Positions 1 to 6,099 of a stretch of 64,000 nucleotides of DNA are shown here, in pieces (positions within the stretch are counted from its first letter, which is position 1; every line of letters begins with the position of its first letter). The notes under the pieces were generated by a model. That model had not been told where the DNA came from and did no database searches. It was given only the letters and a program-made list of their open reading frames with translations. The stretch lies in contig JAUIAV010000002.1 in the NCBI GenBank assembly GCA_030425195.1, positions 1 to 64,000 on the forward strand. The letters run 5' to 3'. The position numbers were made by a program, and so were the translations under genes. The stretch comes from Gammaproteobacteria bacterium. GTDB lineage: Bacteria; Pseudomonadota; Gammaproteobacteria; Pseudomonadales; Azotimanducaceae.

Positions 1-9
1 GACGATGCC

Positions 10-95
10 GCCTAACAAGGCTCCCTACCTGTCATCTTTTCTGCTTGCGCAGAAAAGCCGCCAGCCACGTTCGGCCGCTTATCGCGGCGTTAGGC
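10..95 (+). repeat. attC site 1 (86 bp, L'' box deleted)
   Basis: GCCTAAC at 10-16 pairs with GTTAGGC at 89-95. Relative to the 99-bp sites, 13 bases (GATGAAGCGGACC) next to the left core are missing, which removes the L'' box. Bases 1-99 are identical to 4082-4180. Confidence 0.93.
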
Positions 96-125
96 GTCAC
101 TGCTAACCGTTAACCAGAGGAGCGT

Positions 126-647
126 ATGAACAAAATAGCTAGCTGGTTACAGGTCGTCGGTAACTTTGCCGTTCTAGTAGGTTTGGTGTTTGTCGGATAT
201 CAGCTGATCCAAGACAGAGAACTGAAAAGAAACGAGATGCTCGATCTCGGCTGGCAGATCAACTTTGAGCGTGTATACCAAGTCATGGGTGAAGACATAG
301 GAGATGTCATAGCCAAGGCAGCGACAGCACCAGATGATCTAACACCCGGTGAGAACTATCGGCTCATGGTTTATTTTGACTCGATAATGCTCCAATACAG
401 ACGCGATGCGATGTTGGAGCGAATTGGAATGAGACCTTCCGAATGGCAGAGACGGGACCTTCCGGACTCCTTCAAGACATTTGCTGGAAAAAAGCATCTA
501 GAAAGAATACTGGCGCTTCCGGAAGACGAAACTCTGGATTGGTCAATACCTGGCACAGTGAAGACGAAATGGGCTGAGCTGATTGCTGATCCAGCATTTC
601 CAGAGCAGCTGGGACGGAGACTAGAAGCTATGGAGTCCGCAGAATGA
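126..647 (+). CDS. Cassette gene: membrane-anchored protein of unknown function
   Basis: A 173-residue protein with one N-terminal membrane segment (about residues 8-27, rich in V, L and G) followed by a charged, largely helical soluble part. The start is well supported by AGAGGAG about 5 bases upstream of ATG 126. It is the only gene of the cassette between attC 1 and attC 2. The layout (VLVGLVFVGYQL followed by a charged helix) and overall size match the cassette protein at 1376-1912, so the two are probably distant paralogues. Similar one-TM proteins are known as uncharacterised proteins in marine bacteria. I cannot assign a function; a signalling or defence role at the membrane would be speculation. 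Confidence 0.85.
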   Translation: MNKIASWLQVVGNFAVLVGLVFVGYQLIQDRELKRNEMLDLGWQINFERVYQVMGEDIGDVIAKAATAPDDLTPGENYRLMVYFDSIMLQYRRDAMLERIGMRPSEWQRRDLPDSFKTFAGKKHLERILALPEDETLDWSIPGTVKTKWAELIADPAFPEQLGRRLEAMESAE

Positions 648-686
648 TGTCCCATATTGATGCGCCAAACGAAGAACAATCGTGAC

Positions 687-785
687 GCCTAACAAGGCGA
701 TGAAGCGGACCTCCTTGCCTGTCACTTTTCCTGCATACGCAGAAAAATCGCCAGGCGGCGTCGGCCGCTTATCGCGGCGTTAGGC
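687..785 (+). repeat. attC site 2
   Basis: 99 bp, GCCTAAC 687-693 and GTTAGGC 779-785, with the L'' box AAGGCGATGAAGCGGAC and right arm CCGCTTATCGCGGC. The apical part carries an inverted repeat around CTGCATACGCAG. ATGAC/GTGAC and GTCAT flanks extend the core pairing. Confidence 0.95.
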
Positions 786-845
786 GTCATCCTTGAAGAT
801 CATCCGAGATGAGGACATCGTCAGGGGGCTAGGATACGTATCTCT

Positions 846-1265
846 ATGCTCGGCTCGGCTCGTCTCGAGGCTCAGGTGAATATCGCACTAGAGGCGTTCG
901 CTAATTTGGAGGCCTTTCCGGAAAAGGCTCGGAGCTTCCCTATCAGTCAGCGTCTTGATTCTGCGATTCGACATGCACAATCGTTGAGAGGCTCAAGAGC
1001 GAAAGAACTACTAGCAGCGCTGATCGATGCCAAAGGTTTGTTCCAGCGCCGTAACGAATTGTTGCATAACTGCATTTATGATGCGCCTTATCCGGATCGA
1101 GGTAGTTTGTTGCATTCGGCTATTCCCGGAGTGAAGCCAAGGCTGATTTCAGCAGATTCGATATATCAGTTGGCAGAGGAATTGGGTAAGTGTCAGACAA
1201 GGATGGACAGACAGATGTTGGGGGTTATTCGAGAATTGGTAGGGGTCAGACCAGATGACGCCTAA
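846..1265 (+). CDS. Cassette gene: HEPN-like protein (N-terminally shortened paralogue of 2981-3448)
   Basis: A 139-residue all-helical protein with the motif RRNELLHN, an R-x4-H arrangement typical of HEPN ribonuclease domains. It is close to the 155-residue protein at 2981-3448 along its whole length, but its DNA carries an extra 5 bases (a CTCGG repeat at 849-858). Reading from the ancestral start (TTG 793) therefore runs into a stop. The open frame restarts at ATG 846, which loses about 17 N-terminal residues. The C-terminus, DDA-stop, is encoded by the conserved ATGACGCCTAA at the attC edge. HEPN membership is inferred from the motif and helical content only. Whether the shortened form is translated and folded is uncertain. 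Confidence 0.75.
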   Translation: MLGSARLEAQVNIALEAFANLEAFPEKARSFPISQRLDSAIRHAQSLRGSRAKELLAALIDAKGLFQRRNELLHNCIYDAPYPDRGSLLHSAIPGVKPRLISADSIYQLAEELGKCQTRMDRQMLGVIRELVGVRPDDA

Positions 1266-1355
1266 CAAGGCGATGAAGCGGACGCTTGACCGCGACCTCC
1301 TTTCGCTGTCGCTCCAGTCAGCCGCCCTCAAGCGCCGCTTATCGCGGCGTTAGGC
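1260..1355 (+). repeat. attC site 3 (second attC type)
   Basis: 96 bp, GCCTAAC 1260-1266 and GTTAGGC 1349-1355. The inner arms differ from sites 2 and 4: GGACGCTTGA pairs with TCAAGCGCC, and the apical part is unrelated to the CTGC..GCAG type. Shares this architecture with site 5 and the degenerate site at 7422. Confidence 0.95.
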
Positions 1356-1375
1356 GTCATCAGAGGAGTTGATCC

Positions 1376-1912
1376 ATGGATTCCAGGGTTTTGATCGGAA
1401 TTCAGCTCTTAGCAACCTTGGCGGTCCTTGTCGGCCTTGGGCTAGTAGTTTTGGAGCTCCAGCAAACACGAACGCTAGTTCGAGCACAGCTAGCAAACGC
1501 CAACTTGGATAGTCTCTCCGAGGATAGTCGTGTTCAGCTGAGCGAGACATTCGCAAAAGTTCGCGCCAAAGCATGTTTTGAGCCCCAAAAACTCACAGAT
1601 AGTGAACTGTTCGAGATGTCCGAGTACCACGCGCTACTTGTTATGAGTATCAACAGACTTAGGCTTTCTCAAACGATTGCTGGATTTGATTACGCTTGGG
1701 AGGATTACGCCGAAGTACCATTAAAGCTATGGCTTGAGAGTCCGGTGGGGAAAGCTGAATTCGAGACTTCAAAGGACGCACTCCACCCAGACGTCCGGAC
1801 TATCGCCGAAACCCTGCTCCGGGAAGGCAAAATTGAGGACTGTAGAGAGAGCTATGGTCGTTTTTTTGAGCGAGTTCGAAGTGGTCAAGAAAGCAACGAA
1901 GATGACGCCTAA
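1376..1912 (+). CDS. Cassette gene: membrane-anchored protein of unknown function
   Basis: A 178-residue protein with a single hydrophobic segment at about residues 6-27 (LLATLAVLVGLGLVVLEL), then a soluble helical domain. AGAGGAG lies a suitable distance before ATG 1376. The C-terminus (EDDA) reads into the next attC, whose R'' box provides the TAA stop. General plan and size are the same as the cassette protein at 126-647, so this may be a second member of one family kept in the array. No catalytic motif can be recognised. Function unknown. Confidence 0.85.
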   Translation: MDSRVLIGIQLLATLAVLVGLGLVVLELQQTRTLVRAQLANANLDSLSEDSRVQLSETFAKVRAKACFEPQKLTDSELFEMSEYHALLVMSINRLRLSQTIAGFDYAWEDYAEVPLKLWLESPVGKAEFETSKDALHPDVRTIAETLLREGKIEDCRESYGRFFERVRSGQESNEDDA

Positions 1913-2005
1913 CAAGGCGATGAAGCGGACCTCCTTACCTGTCACTTTTTCTGCATGCGCAGAAAAACCGCCAGGCGGCGTCGGCCGCTTATCGCGGCGT
2001 TAGGC
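1907..2005 (+). repeat. attC site 4
   Basis: 99 bp, GCCTAAC 1907-1913 and GTTAGGC 1999-2005. The apex contains TTTTTCTGC-ATGC-GCAGAAAAA, a 9-bp inverted repeat. Confidence 0.95.
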
Positions 2006-2008
2006 GTC

Positions 2009-2431
2009 ATGACCGCTGACTCAATCTATCGATTGGTCCTTGGGATTTTCATCGTTGGTCTAGCGGTTGTGGTGAAGGCTGCTCATTTTGTGCTGATCGA
2101 CGGTATGTGGGCTTGGTCTCTTCTTGGGGCGTTGCTAGTGGCGGCAGGACTCCTCTTTGTTCCGACAGAGAGAAGCGCGATCCTAGAACTGGTTTCGGCT
2201 GTCCTTTTACTGTTTGTTTCGTTGTGGGGGTTCCTATGGGTAATTTCGTCGTCGCATCTGGCACACGAGGCATGTGCAGGCAAATTCGCACTGCTGCACG
2301 AACTACCTCGCTGTAGGCAACCTTACCAAGCTATCGTGGTCTTCTTCGGTGCTGGTATTCCCTCAGCGGCGCTCTTTCTACTAAGCTGGCGACATCGTGC
2401 TTCCGCTGGGAGAGCCAGCAATGACGCGTAA
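2009..2431 (+). CDS. Cassette gene: small multi-pass membrane protein
   Basis: A 140-residue hydrophobic protein with about four predicted membrane segments (near residues 7-28, 32-52, 58-78 and 108-125) and a short basic tail ending SNDA. ATG 2009 is formed directly by the conserved cassette-start sequence GTTAGGCGTCATG, only three bases after the attC core. There is almost no 5' leader and no Shine-Dalgarno sequence, so translation would be leaderless or coupled. The cassette end supplies the stop through GCGTAAC. No family recognised. Confidence 0.75.
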   Translation: MTADSIYRLVLGIFIVGLAVVVKAAHFVLIDGMWAWSLLGALLVAAGLLFVPTERSAILELVSAVLLLFVSLWGFLWVISSSHLAHEACAGKFALLHELPRCRQPYQAIVVFFGAGIPSAALFLLSWRHRASAGRASNDA

Positions 2432-2521
2432 CAAGGCGATGAAGCGGACACTTGACCGCGGCTGTCTTCCGCTACCGCTCCAGCCACCCGCCCTCAAGTG
2501 CCGCTTATCGCGGCGTTAGGC
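2426..2521 (+). repeat. attC site 5 (second type, mutated R'' core)
   Basis: 96 bp, left core GCGTAAC at 2426-2432 instead of GCCTAAC, right core GTTAGGC 2515-2521. Inner arms GGACACTTGA and TCAAGTGCC pair. The C-to-G change breaks one core base pair. Confidence 0.93.
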
Positions 2522-2529
2522 GTCATTCA

Positions 2530-2880
2530 GTGCTCACTAGGCCGGTACTTTCTGGCGTTTGGCTAACGCTCTACTGCATGGCGCTAGTCGGTGCGTACTT
2601 CGAGACCGGATTAGATCCGAATGCCTACTACTACGGCATACCGATCCTCATATTTAACTTCCCGATTAGCTACGTAGTGATGCTTCTTGAGATTGACAGG
2701 GTGGTATTGGAGATTGGATGTAGCCTGTTGAGTTGCAATGATCTGATTGATGGCACTCTATACGGAGCTCTTCAGTGGATAGTTTATGGTGTATTTGGAT
2801 TCGTGCAGTGGTTCGTAGTAGTTCCTTGGGTCTTCCAAAAAGCAGTTGGCGATGAAAGTGGGATGCACGATGACGCCTAA
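2530..2880 (+). CDS. Cassette gene: small membrane protein
   Basis: A 116-residue hydrophobic protein with about three membrane segments (residues 8-24, 36-56, 85-106), ending HDDA at the attC. GTG 2530 is the first start codon downstream of the cassette junction at 2515. An open frame extends upstream into attC 5, but that part is attC sequence and not coding. No clear ribosome binding site. No family recognised. It follows another membrane-protein cassette (2009-2431) but shares no obvious similarity. Confidence 0.65.
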   Translation: MLTRPVLSGVWLTLYCMALVGAYFETGLDPNAYYYGIPILIFNFPISYVVMLLEIDRVVLEIGCSLLSCNDLIDGTLYGALQWIVYGVFGFVQWFVVVPWVFQKAVGDESGMHDDA

Positions 2881-2973
2881 CAAGGCGATGAAGCGGACCT
2901 CCCTACCCGTCACTTCTTTTGCTTGCGCAAAAGAATCGCCGGCCACGGTCGGCCGCTTATCGCGGCGTTAGGC
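2875..2973 (+). repeat. attC site 6
   Basis: 99 bp, GCCTAAC 2875-2881 and GTTAGGC 2967-2973. Apex TTTTGC-TTGC-GCAAAA differs from sites 2 and 4 by compensating changes. Confidence 0.95.
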
Positions 2974-2980
2974 GTCATCG

Positions 2981-3448
2981 TTGAAGATCATCAGAGATGA
3001 GGACATCGTCAGAGGGCTGGGATACGTATCTCTATGCTCAGCTCGTCTCGAGGCTCAGGTGAATAGCGCGTTAGAGGTTTTCGCCGTACTTGAGGAATTT
3101 CCGGATAAGGCCCGGTCTTCTCCTATCAGTCAGCGTCTAGAATCAGCAATTCGACATGCACGAGCATTGCGAGGATCAAGAGCCAAGGAACTACTGGCAG
3201 CGCTGATAGATGCCCAAAGCTTGTTCCAGCGCCGGAACGAAGTAGTGCACAACTGTATTTATGATGCTCCCTATCCAGATCGCGGCAGCTTGTTGCGTTC
3301 AGCCATTCCCGGCGTGGAGTCCAAGCTGATATCAGCTGATTCGATTTATCAGTTGGCAGAGGAAATGCGAGATTGTCAGACTAGGATGGACAAACAGATG
3401 TTGGGAGTTACTCGAGAATTGGCTGGGGTCAATCCAGATGACGCCTAA
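2981..3448 (+). CDS. Cassette gene: HEPN-like protein (full-length paralogue)
   Basis: A 155-residue helical protein starting at TTG 2981, eight bases after the attC 6 core. It contains RRNEVVHN, an R-x4-H motif that in HEPN domains forms the ribonuclease or ligand-binding site, preceded by a long helix (AKELLAALIDAQ). The near-identical downstream part is shared with 846-1265. Here the N-terminus is intact, beginning MKIIRDEDIV. The stop is supplied by the attC (DDA-TAA). HEPN proteins include tRNA or rRNA cleaving toxins and abortive-infection effectors, so a toxin or phage-defence role is plausible. No partner antitoxin gene is in the cassette. Class assignment is by motif only. Confidence 0.8.
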   Translation: MKIIRDEDIVRGLGYVSLCSARLEAQVNSALEVFAVLEEFPDKARSSPISQRLESAIRHARALRGSRAKELLAALIDAQSLFQRRNEVVHNCIYDAPYPDRGSLLRSAIPGVESKLISADSIYQLAEEMRDCQTRMDKQMLGVTRELAGVNPDDA

Positions 3449-3541
3449 CAAGGCGATGAAGCGGACCTTCCTACCTGTCATCTTTTCTGCTTGCGCAGAA
3501 AAGACGCCAGCTACGGTCGGCCGCTTATCACGGCGTTAGGC
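3443..3541 (+). repeat. attC site 7
   Basis: 99 bp, GCCTAAC 3443-3449 and GTTAGGC 3535-3541. The right arm has CTTATCACGGC (G to A). Apex TTTTCTGC-TTGC-GCAGAAAA. Closest to sites 1 and 8 outside their 13-base deletion. Confidence 0.95.
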
Positions 3542-3547
3542 GTCATC

Positions 3548-3575
3548 TTGATCTGAGATCTCCTGTAATTACAAT
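3548..3575 (+). promoter_or_regulatory. Candidate sigma70 promoter for brnTA cassette
   Basis: TTGATC at 3548-3553 and TACAAT at 3570-3575 with a 16-base spacer, ending seven bases before the toxin ATG at 3582. Toxin-antitoxin cassettes in large integrons commonly carry their own promoter; the short leader is a weakness of this call. Confidence 0.5.
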
Positions 3576-3581
3576 GTATGT

Positions 3582-3869
3582 ATGATCTCGTTCGAGTGGG
3601 ACGACAAGAAAGCTGCTTCCAGCTTGAGAAAGCACGGCGTGAGCTTTCCCGAAGCGCAATCTGTTTTCTATGACGACTACGCGATTCAATTCTTCGATGA
3701 CGAAGGATCTTCCGAGGAAGATAGGTTCCTGATGCTTGGATACAGCAATAGAGGCCGAATCTTGATTGTCGTGCACTGCGAGAGATCGGAAGGTGAGGTC
3801 ATTCGAATCATATCCGCCAGGAAAGCCACTTCGACGGAGCGGGAGCACTACAAAGGGCCAAAGTCATGA
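3582..3869 (+). CDS. brnT: BrnT-family ribonuclease toxin (cassette)
   Basis: A 95-residue BrnT toxin, a RelE-fold ribonuclease that inhibits translation by cutting RNA. Seen features are the N-terminal FEWDDKKAASSLRKHGVSF, the central RFLMLGYS and ILIVVH strands, and the C-terminal IRIISARKAT.EREHY, all characteristic of the family. Length is normal. It overlaps the antitoxin gene by 4 bases (ATGA), the usual brnT-brnA order in which the toxin comes first. Known BrnA represses the operon promoter. In the array it probably stabilises the cassettes. Appears intact, in contrast to the second copy at 5413. Confidence 0.93.
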   Translation: MISFEWDDKKAASSLRKHGVSFPEAQSVFYDDYAIQFFDDEGSSEEDRFLMLGYSNRGRILIVVHCERSEGEVIRIISARKATSTEREHYKGPKS

Positions 3870-4096
3870 AGAAGGAATACGATCTCTCAAAGATGAAATC
3901 TCGGAAGAATCCGTATGCCTCGAAGCTCAAGAAACAAGTCACGATCCGGATGGGAGAAGACGTGGTTGCGTATTTCAAAGCGCTAGCTGAAGAGACCGGT
4001 ATCCCTTATCAGAGCCTAATCAATCTCTACTTGAGGGATTGTGTCGCACACGGAAGGAAACCAGATTTGAGCTGGCACGACGACGATGCCGCCTAA
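3866..4096 (+). CDS. brnA: BrnA-family antitoxin (cassette)
   Basis: A 76-residue ribbon-helix-helix antitoxin paired with the BrnT just upstream. The RHH core is KKQVTIRMGEDVVAYFKALAE followed by GIPYQSLINLYLRDC, the standard BrnA pattern. BrnA binds BrnT and autoregulates the operon. The TAA stop is part of the attC R'' core. The last nine bases of this cassette before the attC also occur at the very start of the window, suggesting that another copy of this module ends there. Confidence 0.93.
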   Translation: MKKEYDLSKMKSRKNPYASKLKKQVTIRMGEDVVAYFKALAEETGIPYQSLINLYLRDCVAHGRKPDLSWHDDDAA

Positions 4097-4176
4097 CAAG
4101 GCTCCCTACCTGTCATCTTTTCTGCTTGCGCAGAAAAGCCGCCAGCCACGTTCGGCCGCTTATCGCGGCGTTAGGC
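4091..4176 (+). repeat. attC site 8 (86 bp, L'' box deleted)
   Basis: GCCTAAC 4091-4097 and GTTAGGC 4170-4176. Carries the same 13-base deletion as site 1 and is identical to it. Confidence 0.93.
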
Positions 4177-4179
4177 GTC

Positions 4180-4587
4180 ATGGCCAACGATATTCAGGTA
4201 GTCACTTGTTTCTTAATTTACTTCGGCGAGCAAATTGTTGCTCAAGGTTCTTTCCAAGTGCTTCCGACGAAGAGTTCTAACACTTTCGCGTCGTCCGATG
4301 GGGCTTCGTTTCATTTCGAACACCACTACGCAGATTCAGTATGTTTCGTTAACGCTTCCTGCGTACAAGACGAAGCCAAATCGTCCTCATGTTCTCTAGC
4401 AATTCCGATCAACCGCACAAAGGTAAAGTGGAAGGAAACAGACTTAGGAACGTCCTACCATCTACACTATCGGAGCCAGTTTGAGTCGATGAGCGATCGA
4501 AAGCTCTGGCGATCAACTCAGAGCGGGACGAAGAGACCGGAGTTCGGACAGATCAATGTCTGGAAGAAAACTGAACATGACGCCTAA
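4180..4587 (+). CDS. Cassette gene: hypothetical protein
   Basis: A 135-residue protein rich in S, T and aromatic residues with several short beta-like stretches and two cysteines (SVCFVNASC) in the middle. No signal peptide or membrane segment is clear. ATG 4180 overlaps the conserved cassette-start sequence GGCGTCATG, so there is virtually no leader. The C-terminus EHDA and stop come from the next attC. No family recognised. Confidence 0.7.
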   Translation: MANDIQVVTCFLIYFGEQIVAQGSFQVLPTKSSNTFASSDGASFHFEHHYADSVCFVNASCVQDEAKSSSCSLAIPINRTKVKWKETDLGTSYHLHYRSQFESMSDRKLWRSTQSGTKRPEFGQINVWKKTEHDA

Positions 4588-4680
4588 CAAGGCGATGAAG
4601 CGGACCTCCCTACCCGTCACTTTTTTTGCTTACGCAAAAGAACCACCGGCCACGGTCGGCCGCTAATCGCGGCGTTAGGC
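4582..4680 (+). repeat. attC site 9
   Basis: 99 bp, GCCTAAC 4582-4588 and GTTAGGC 4674-4680. Right arm CGCTAATCGCGGC carries a T to A change. Apex similar to site 6. Confidence 0.95.
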
Positions 4681-4752
4681 GTCATCGGCTGACATCTTTC
4701 CTAGTGGATTGGCCGATAGAAGGCACCTTTGAGCTGTGATAGTTTGATCCCT

Positions 4753-4968
4753 ATGAAAGTCACAGCCGCAGATACCCTGGATCTACCAGTTTCGGAACGA
4801 ATTCAGCTAGTTACCGAAATCTGGGAGAGCATTGCTGTATGTCCTGATCAGATCAGGCTTACGGATGAGACTAAGGCCCTCCTGGCTCGTCGGCTGGAAG
4901 AATCTCGTGGCAATCCAGATGCAAGCTCTCCTTGGGAAGAGGTCAAATCTAGAATCCTCAACGGATGA
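4753..4968 (+). CDS. Addiction-module antitoxin (TIGR02574-like)
   Basis: A 71-residue antitoxin beginning MKVTAADTLDLPVSERIQLVTEIWESI and ending SPWEEVKSRIL, the pattern of the putative addiction module component family that pairs with ParE/RelE toxins. ATG 4753 fits the family N-terminus; an upstream in-frame start at 4729 would add eight non-conserved residues. The gene overlaps the toxin by 4 bases (ATGA), giving translational coupling. It would neutralise the ParE-like protein encoded next. Confidence 0.88.
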   Translation: MKVTAADTLDLPVSERIQLVTEIWESIAVCPDQIRLTDETKALLARRLEESRGNPDASSPWEEVKSRILNG

Positions 4969-5267
4969 GTTTCGATCTCATCGTCAGCCCCGGCGCGGAG
5001 GCTGACATTCTCGATGCGTTTAGATGGTACGAAGAGCGTCAGTCTGAGTTAGGACGCCGATTCATTGGTGAGCTTGATCTAGCATTCGCGAGGATTCAGC
5101 TAGAACCGCTCTCGTATCAGGAAGATCTTCCGATGATCCGTCGTTGCGTACTTCATGTATTCCCGTACCTCGTTTTCTATACACTATTGGATGATCGTAT
5201 TGAGATATTATCGGTGATCCATGCTTCTCAGGATCCTTCCTACATCGCGGAACGACTTGACGCCTAA
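4965..5267 (+). CDS. ParE/RelE-family toxin (cassette)
   Basis: A 100-residue toxin with the family features EADILDAFRWYEER near the N-terminus, RRFIGELDLAFARI, the arginine pair in PMIRRCVLHVFPY, and the late VFYTLLDD and IEILSVIHASQDP strands. Proteins of this kind are gyrase poisons or ribonucleases; which of the two cannot be told from sequence alone. It ends RLDA with its stop in attC 10. Forms a toxin-antitoxin unit with 4753-4968 in a single cassette. Confidence 0.9.
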   Translation: MSFDLIVSPGAEADILDAFRWYEERQSELGRRFIGELDLAFARIQLEPLSYQEDLPMIRRCVLHVFPYLVFYTLLDDRIEILSVIHASQDPSYIAERLDA

Positions 5268-5361
5268 CAAGGCGATGAAGCGGACCTCCTTACCTGTCAC
5301 TTTTTCTGCATGTGCAGAAAGATCGCCAGGCGGCGGCCGGCCGCTTATCGCGGCGTTGGGC
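5262..5361 (+). repeat. attC site 10
   Basis: 100 bp, GCCTAAC 5262-5268, right core GTTGGGC 5355-5361, which still fits GTTRRRY but no longer pairs perfectly with the left core. Confidence 0.93.
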
Positions 5362-5377
5362 GTCACTGGAGCCACTC

Positions 5378-5405
5378 TCGACTGTGCACCGAATGTGCAT
5401 AAACT
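5378..5405 (+). promoter_or_regulatory. Candidate promoter for second brnTA cassette
   Basis: TCGACT at 5378-5383 and TAAACT at 5400-5405, 16-base spacer, just upstream of ATG 5413. Position matches the promoter candidate in the first brnTA cassette; match to consensus is moderate. Confidence 0.35.
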
Positions 5406-5412
5406 ATCTCGT

Positions 5413-5692
5413 ATGAATGTCGTCTGGGATCCGGCAAAGGCTTCAGCGAACCTAAAGAAGCACGGCGTCGACTTCGCCGATGTGGCAGTTGCTCTTGAAG
5501 ACGAGAACGCCCTCACCATCTCCGACTCAGATCATGGGGAGTATCGATTCAAAGACGCTGGCAATGAGCCCCGCAATAAAGATGCTGTTGATAGTTCATG
5601 CCGAGCAGGACGAAGACACTATTCGTATCATCAGCGCTCGAAAGGCCGATAAATCGGAAGAGCGCCAGTATTTTGAAGGTGGCATAAGATGA
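5413..5692 (+). pseudogene. brnT: Frameshifted BrnT toxin gene (cassette)
   Basis: Starts at ATG 5413 with MNVVWDPAKASANLKKHGVDF, a clear BrnT N-terminus. It should continue RFKTLAMSP, IKMLLIVHAEQDEDTIRIISARKADK, but the two halves lie in different frames. At 5551-5553 the sequence TTCAAAGACG has one A more than required (TTCAAGACG would read F-K-T). Frame 1 runs on to a stop at 5652 giving an unrelated tail, while the true C-terminal half is open to 5692. The downstream antitoxin gene overlaps the true frame by 4 bases and is intact. Either a genuine inactivation of the toxin or a one-base sequencing error. Confidence 0.85.
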
Positions 5693-5937
5693 GCGACGAT
5701 TTTACAAAGGGTAAGCGTGGCCCTGTTGTTAAAGCGGATCCGAAAAAAGTTCGAATCACCATTCGCCTAGACGCCGATATCATCGATTACTTCAAGAATC
5801 AGGTGCATAAGGCTGGAGGCGGAAACTACCAATCTCTGATCAACGAAGCTCTTAGAAAGCATATCCAGGAAGGTGATCGAGACCTGGAAAAGCAGCTTCG
5901 CAAGATCATTCGTGAAGAACTGAAGAAGGCGAGTTGA
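5689..5937 (+). CDS. brnA: BrnA-family antitoxin (second copy)
   Basis: An 82-residue antitoxin with the RHH core KVRITIRLDADIIDYFKNQ and NYQSLINEALRKHIQ, followed by a charged helical tail KQLRKIIREELKKAS. Pairs with the frameshifted BrnT upstream (4-base overlap). Differs considerably from the first BrnA, so it is an independent acquisition or an old duplicate. If the toxin frameshift is real, this is an orphan antitoxin that could still neutralise related BrnT proteins. Confidence 0.9.
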   Translation: MSDDFTKGKRGPVVKADPKKVRITIRLDADIIDYFKNQVHKAGGGNYQSLINEALRKHIQEGDRDLEKQLRKIIREELKKAS

Positions 5938-5944
5938 CCGTTAC

Positions 5945-6043
5945 GCCTAACAAGGCGATGAAGCGGATCTCCTTACCTGTCACTTTTTCTGCTTGCGCAG
6001 AAAAATCGCCAGGCGGTGTCGGCCGCCTATCGCGGCATTAGGC
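5945..6043 (+). repeat. attC site 11 (R' core mutated)
   Basis: 99 bp, GCCTAAC 5945-5951, but the right core reads ATTAGGC at 6037-6043. The changed base is the G at the strand-exchange point. Confidence 0.92.
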
Positions 6044-6099
6044 GTCATCGAGGCGCTTTCGTACTCGACGATCAGCTGCACACACGCAGGAGAACTATT

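Noticed and set aside
1907-2005. The T5CTGC-GCAGA5 hairpins inside attC sites as transcription terminators.
   Set aside because: They form the apex of the attC fold and are followed by CCGCC, not a T tract.
1955-2008. Upstream extension of the cassette protein at 2009 into attC 4.
   Set aside because: The extension translates attC sequence. Similar 'RRPLIAALG' tails appear before several cassette genes and are only repeat translation.
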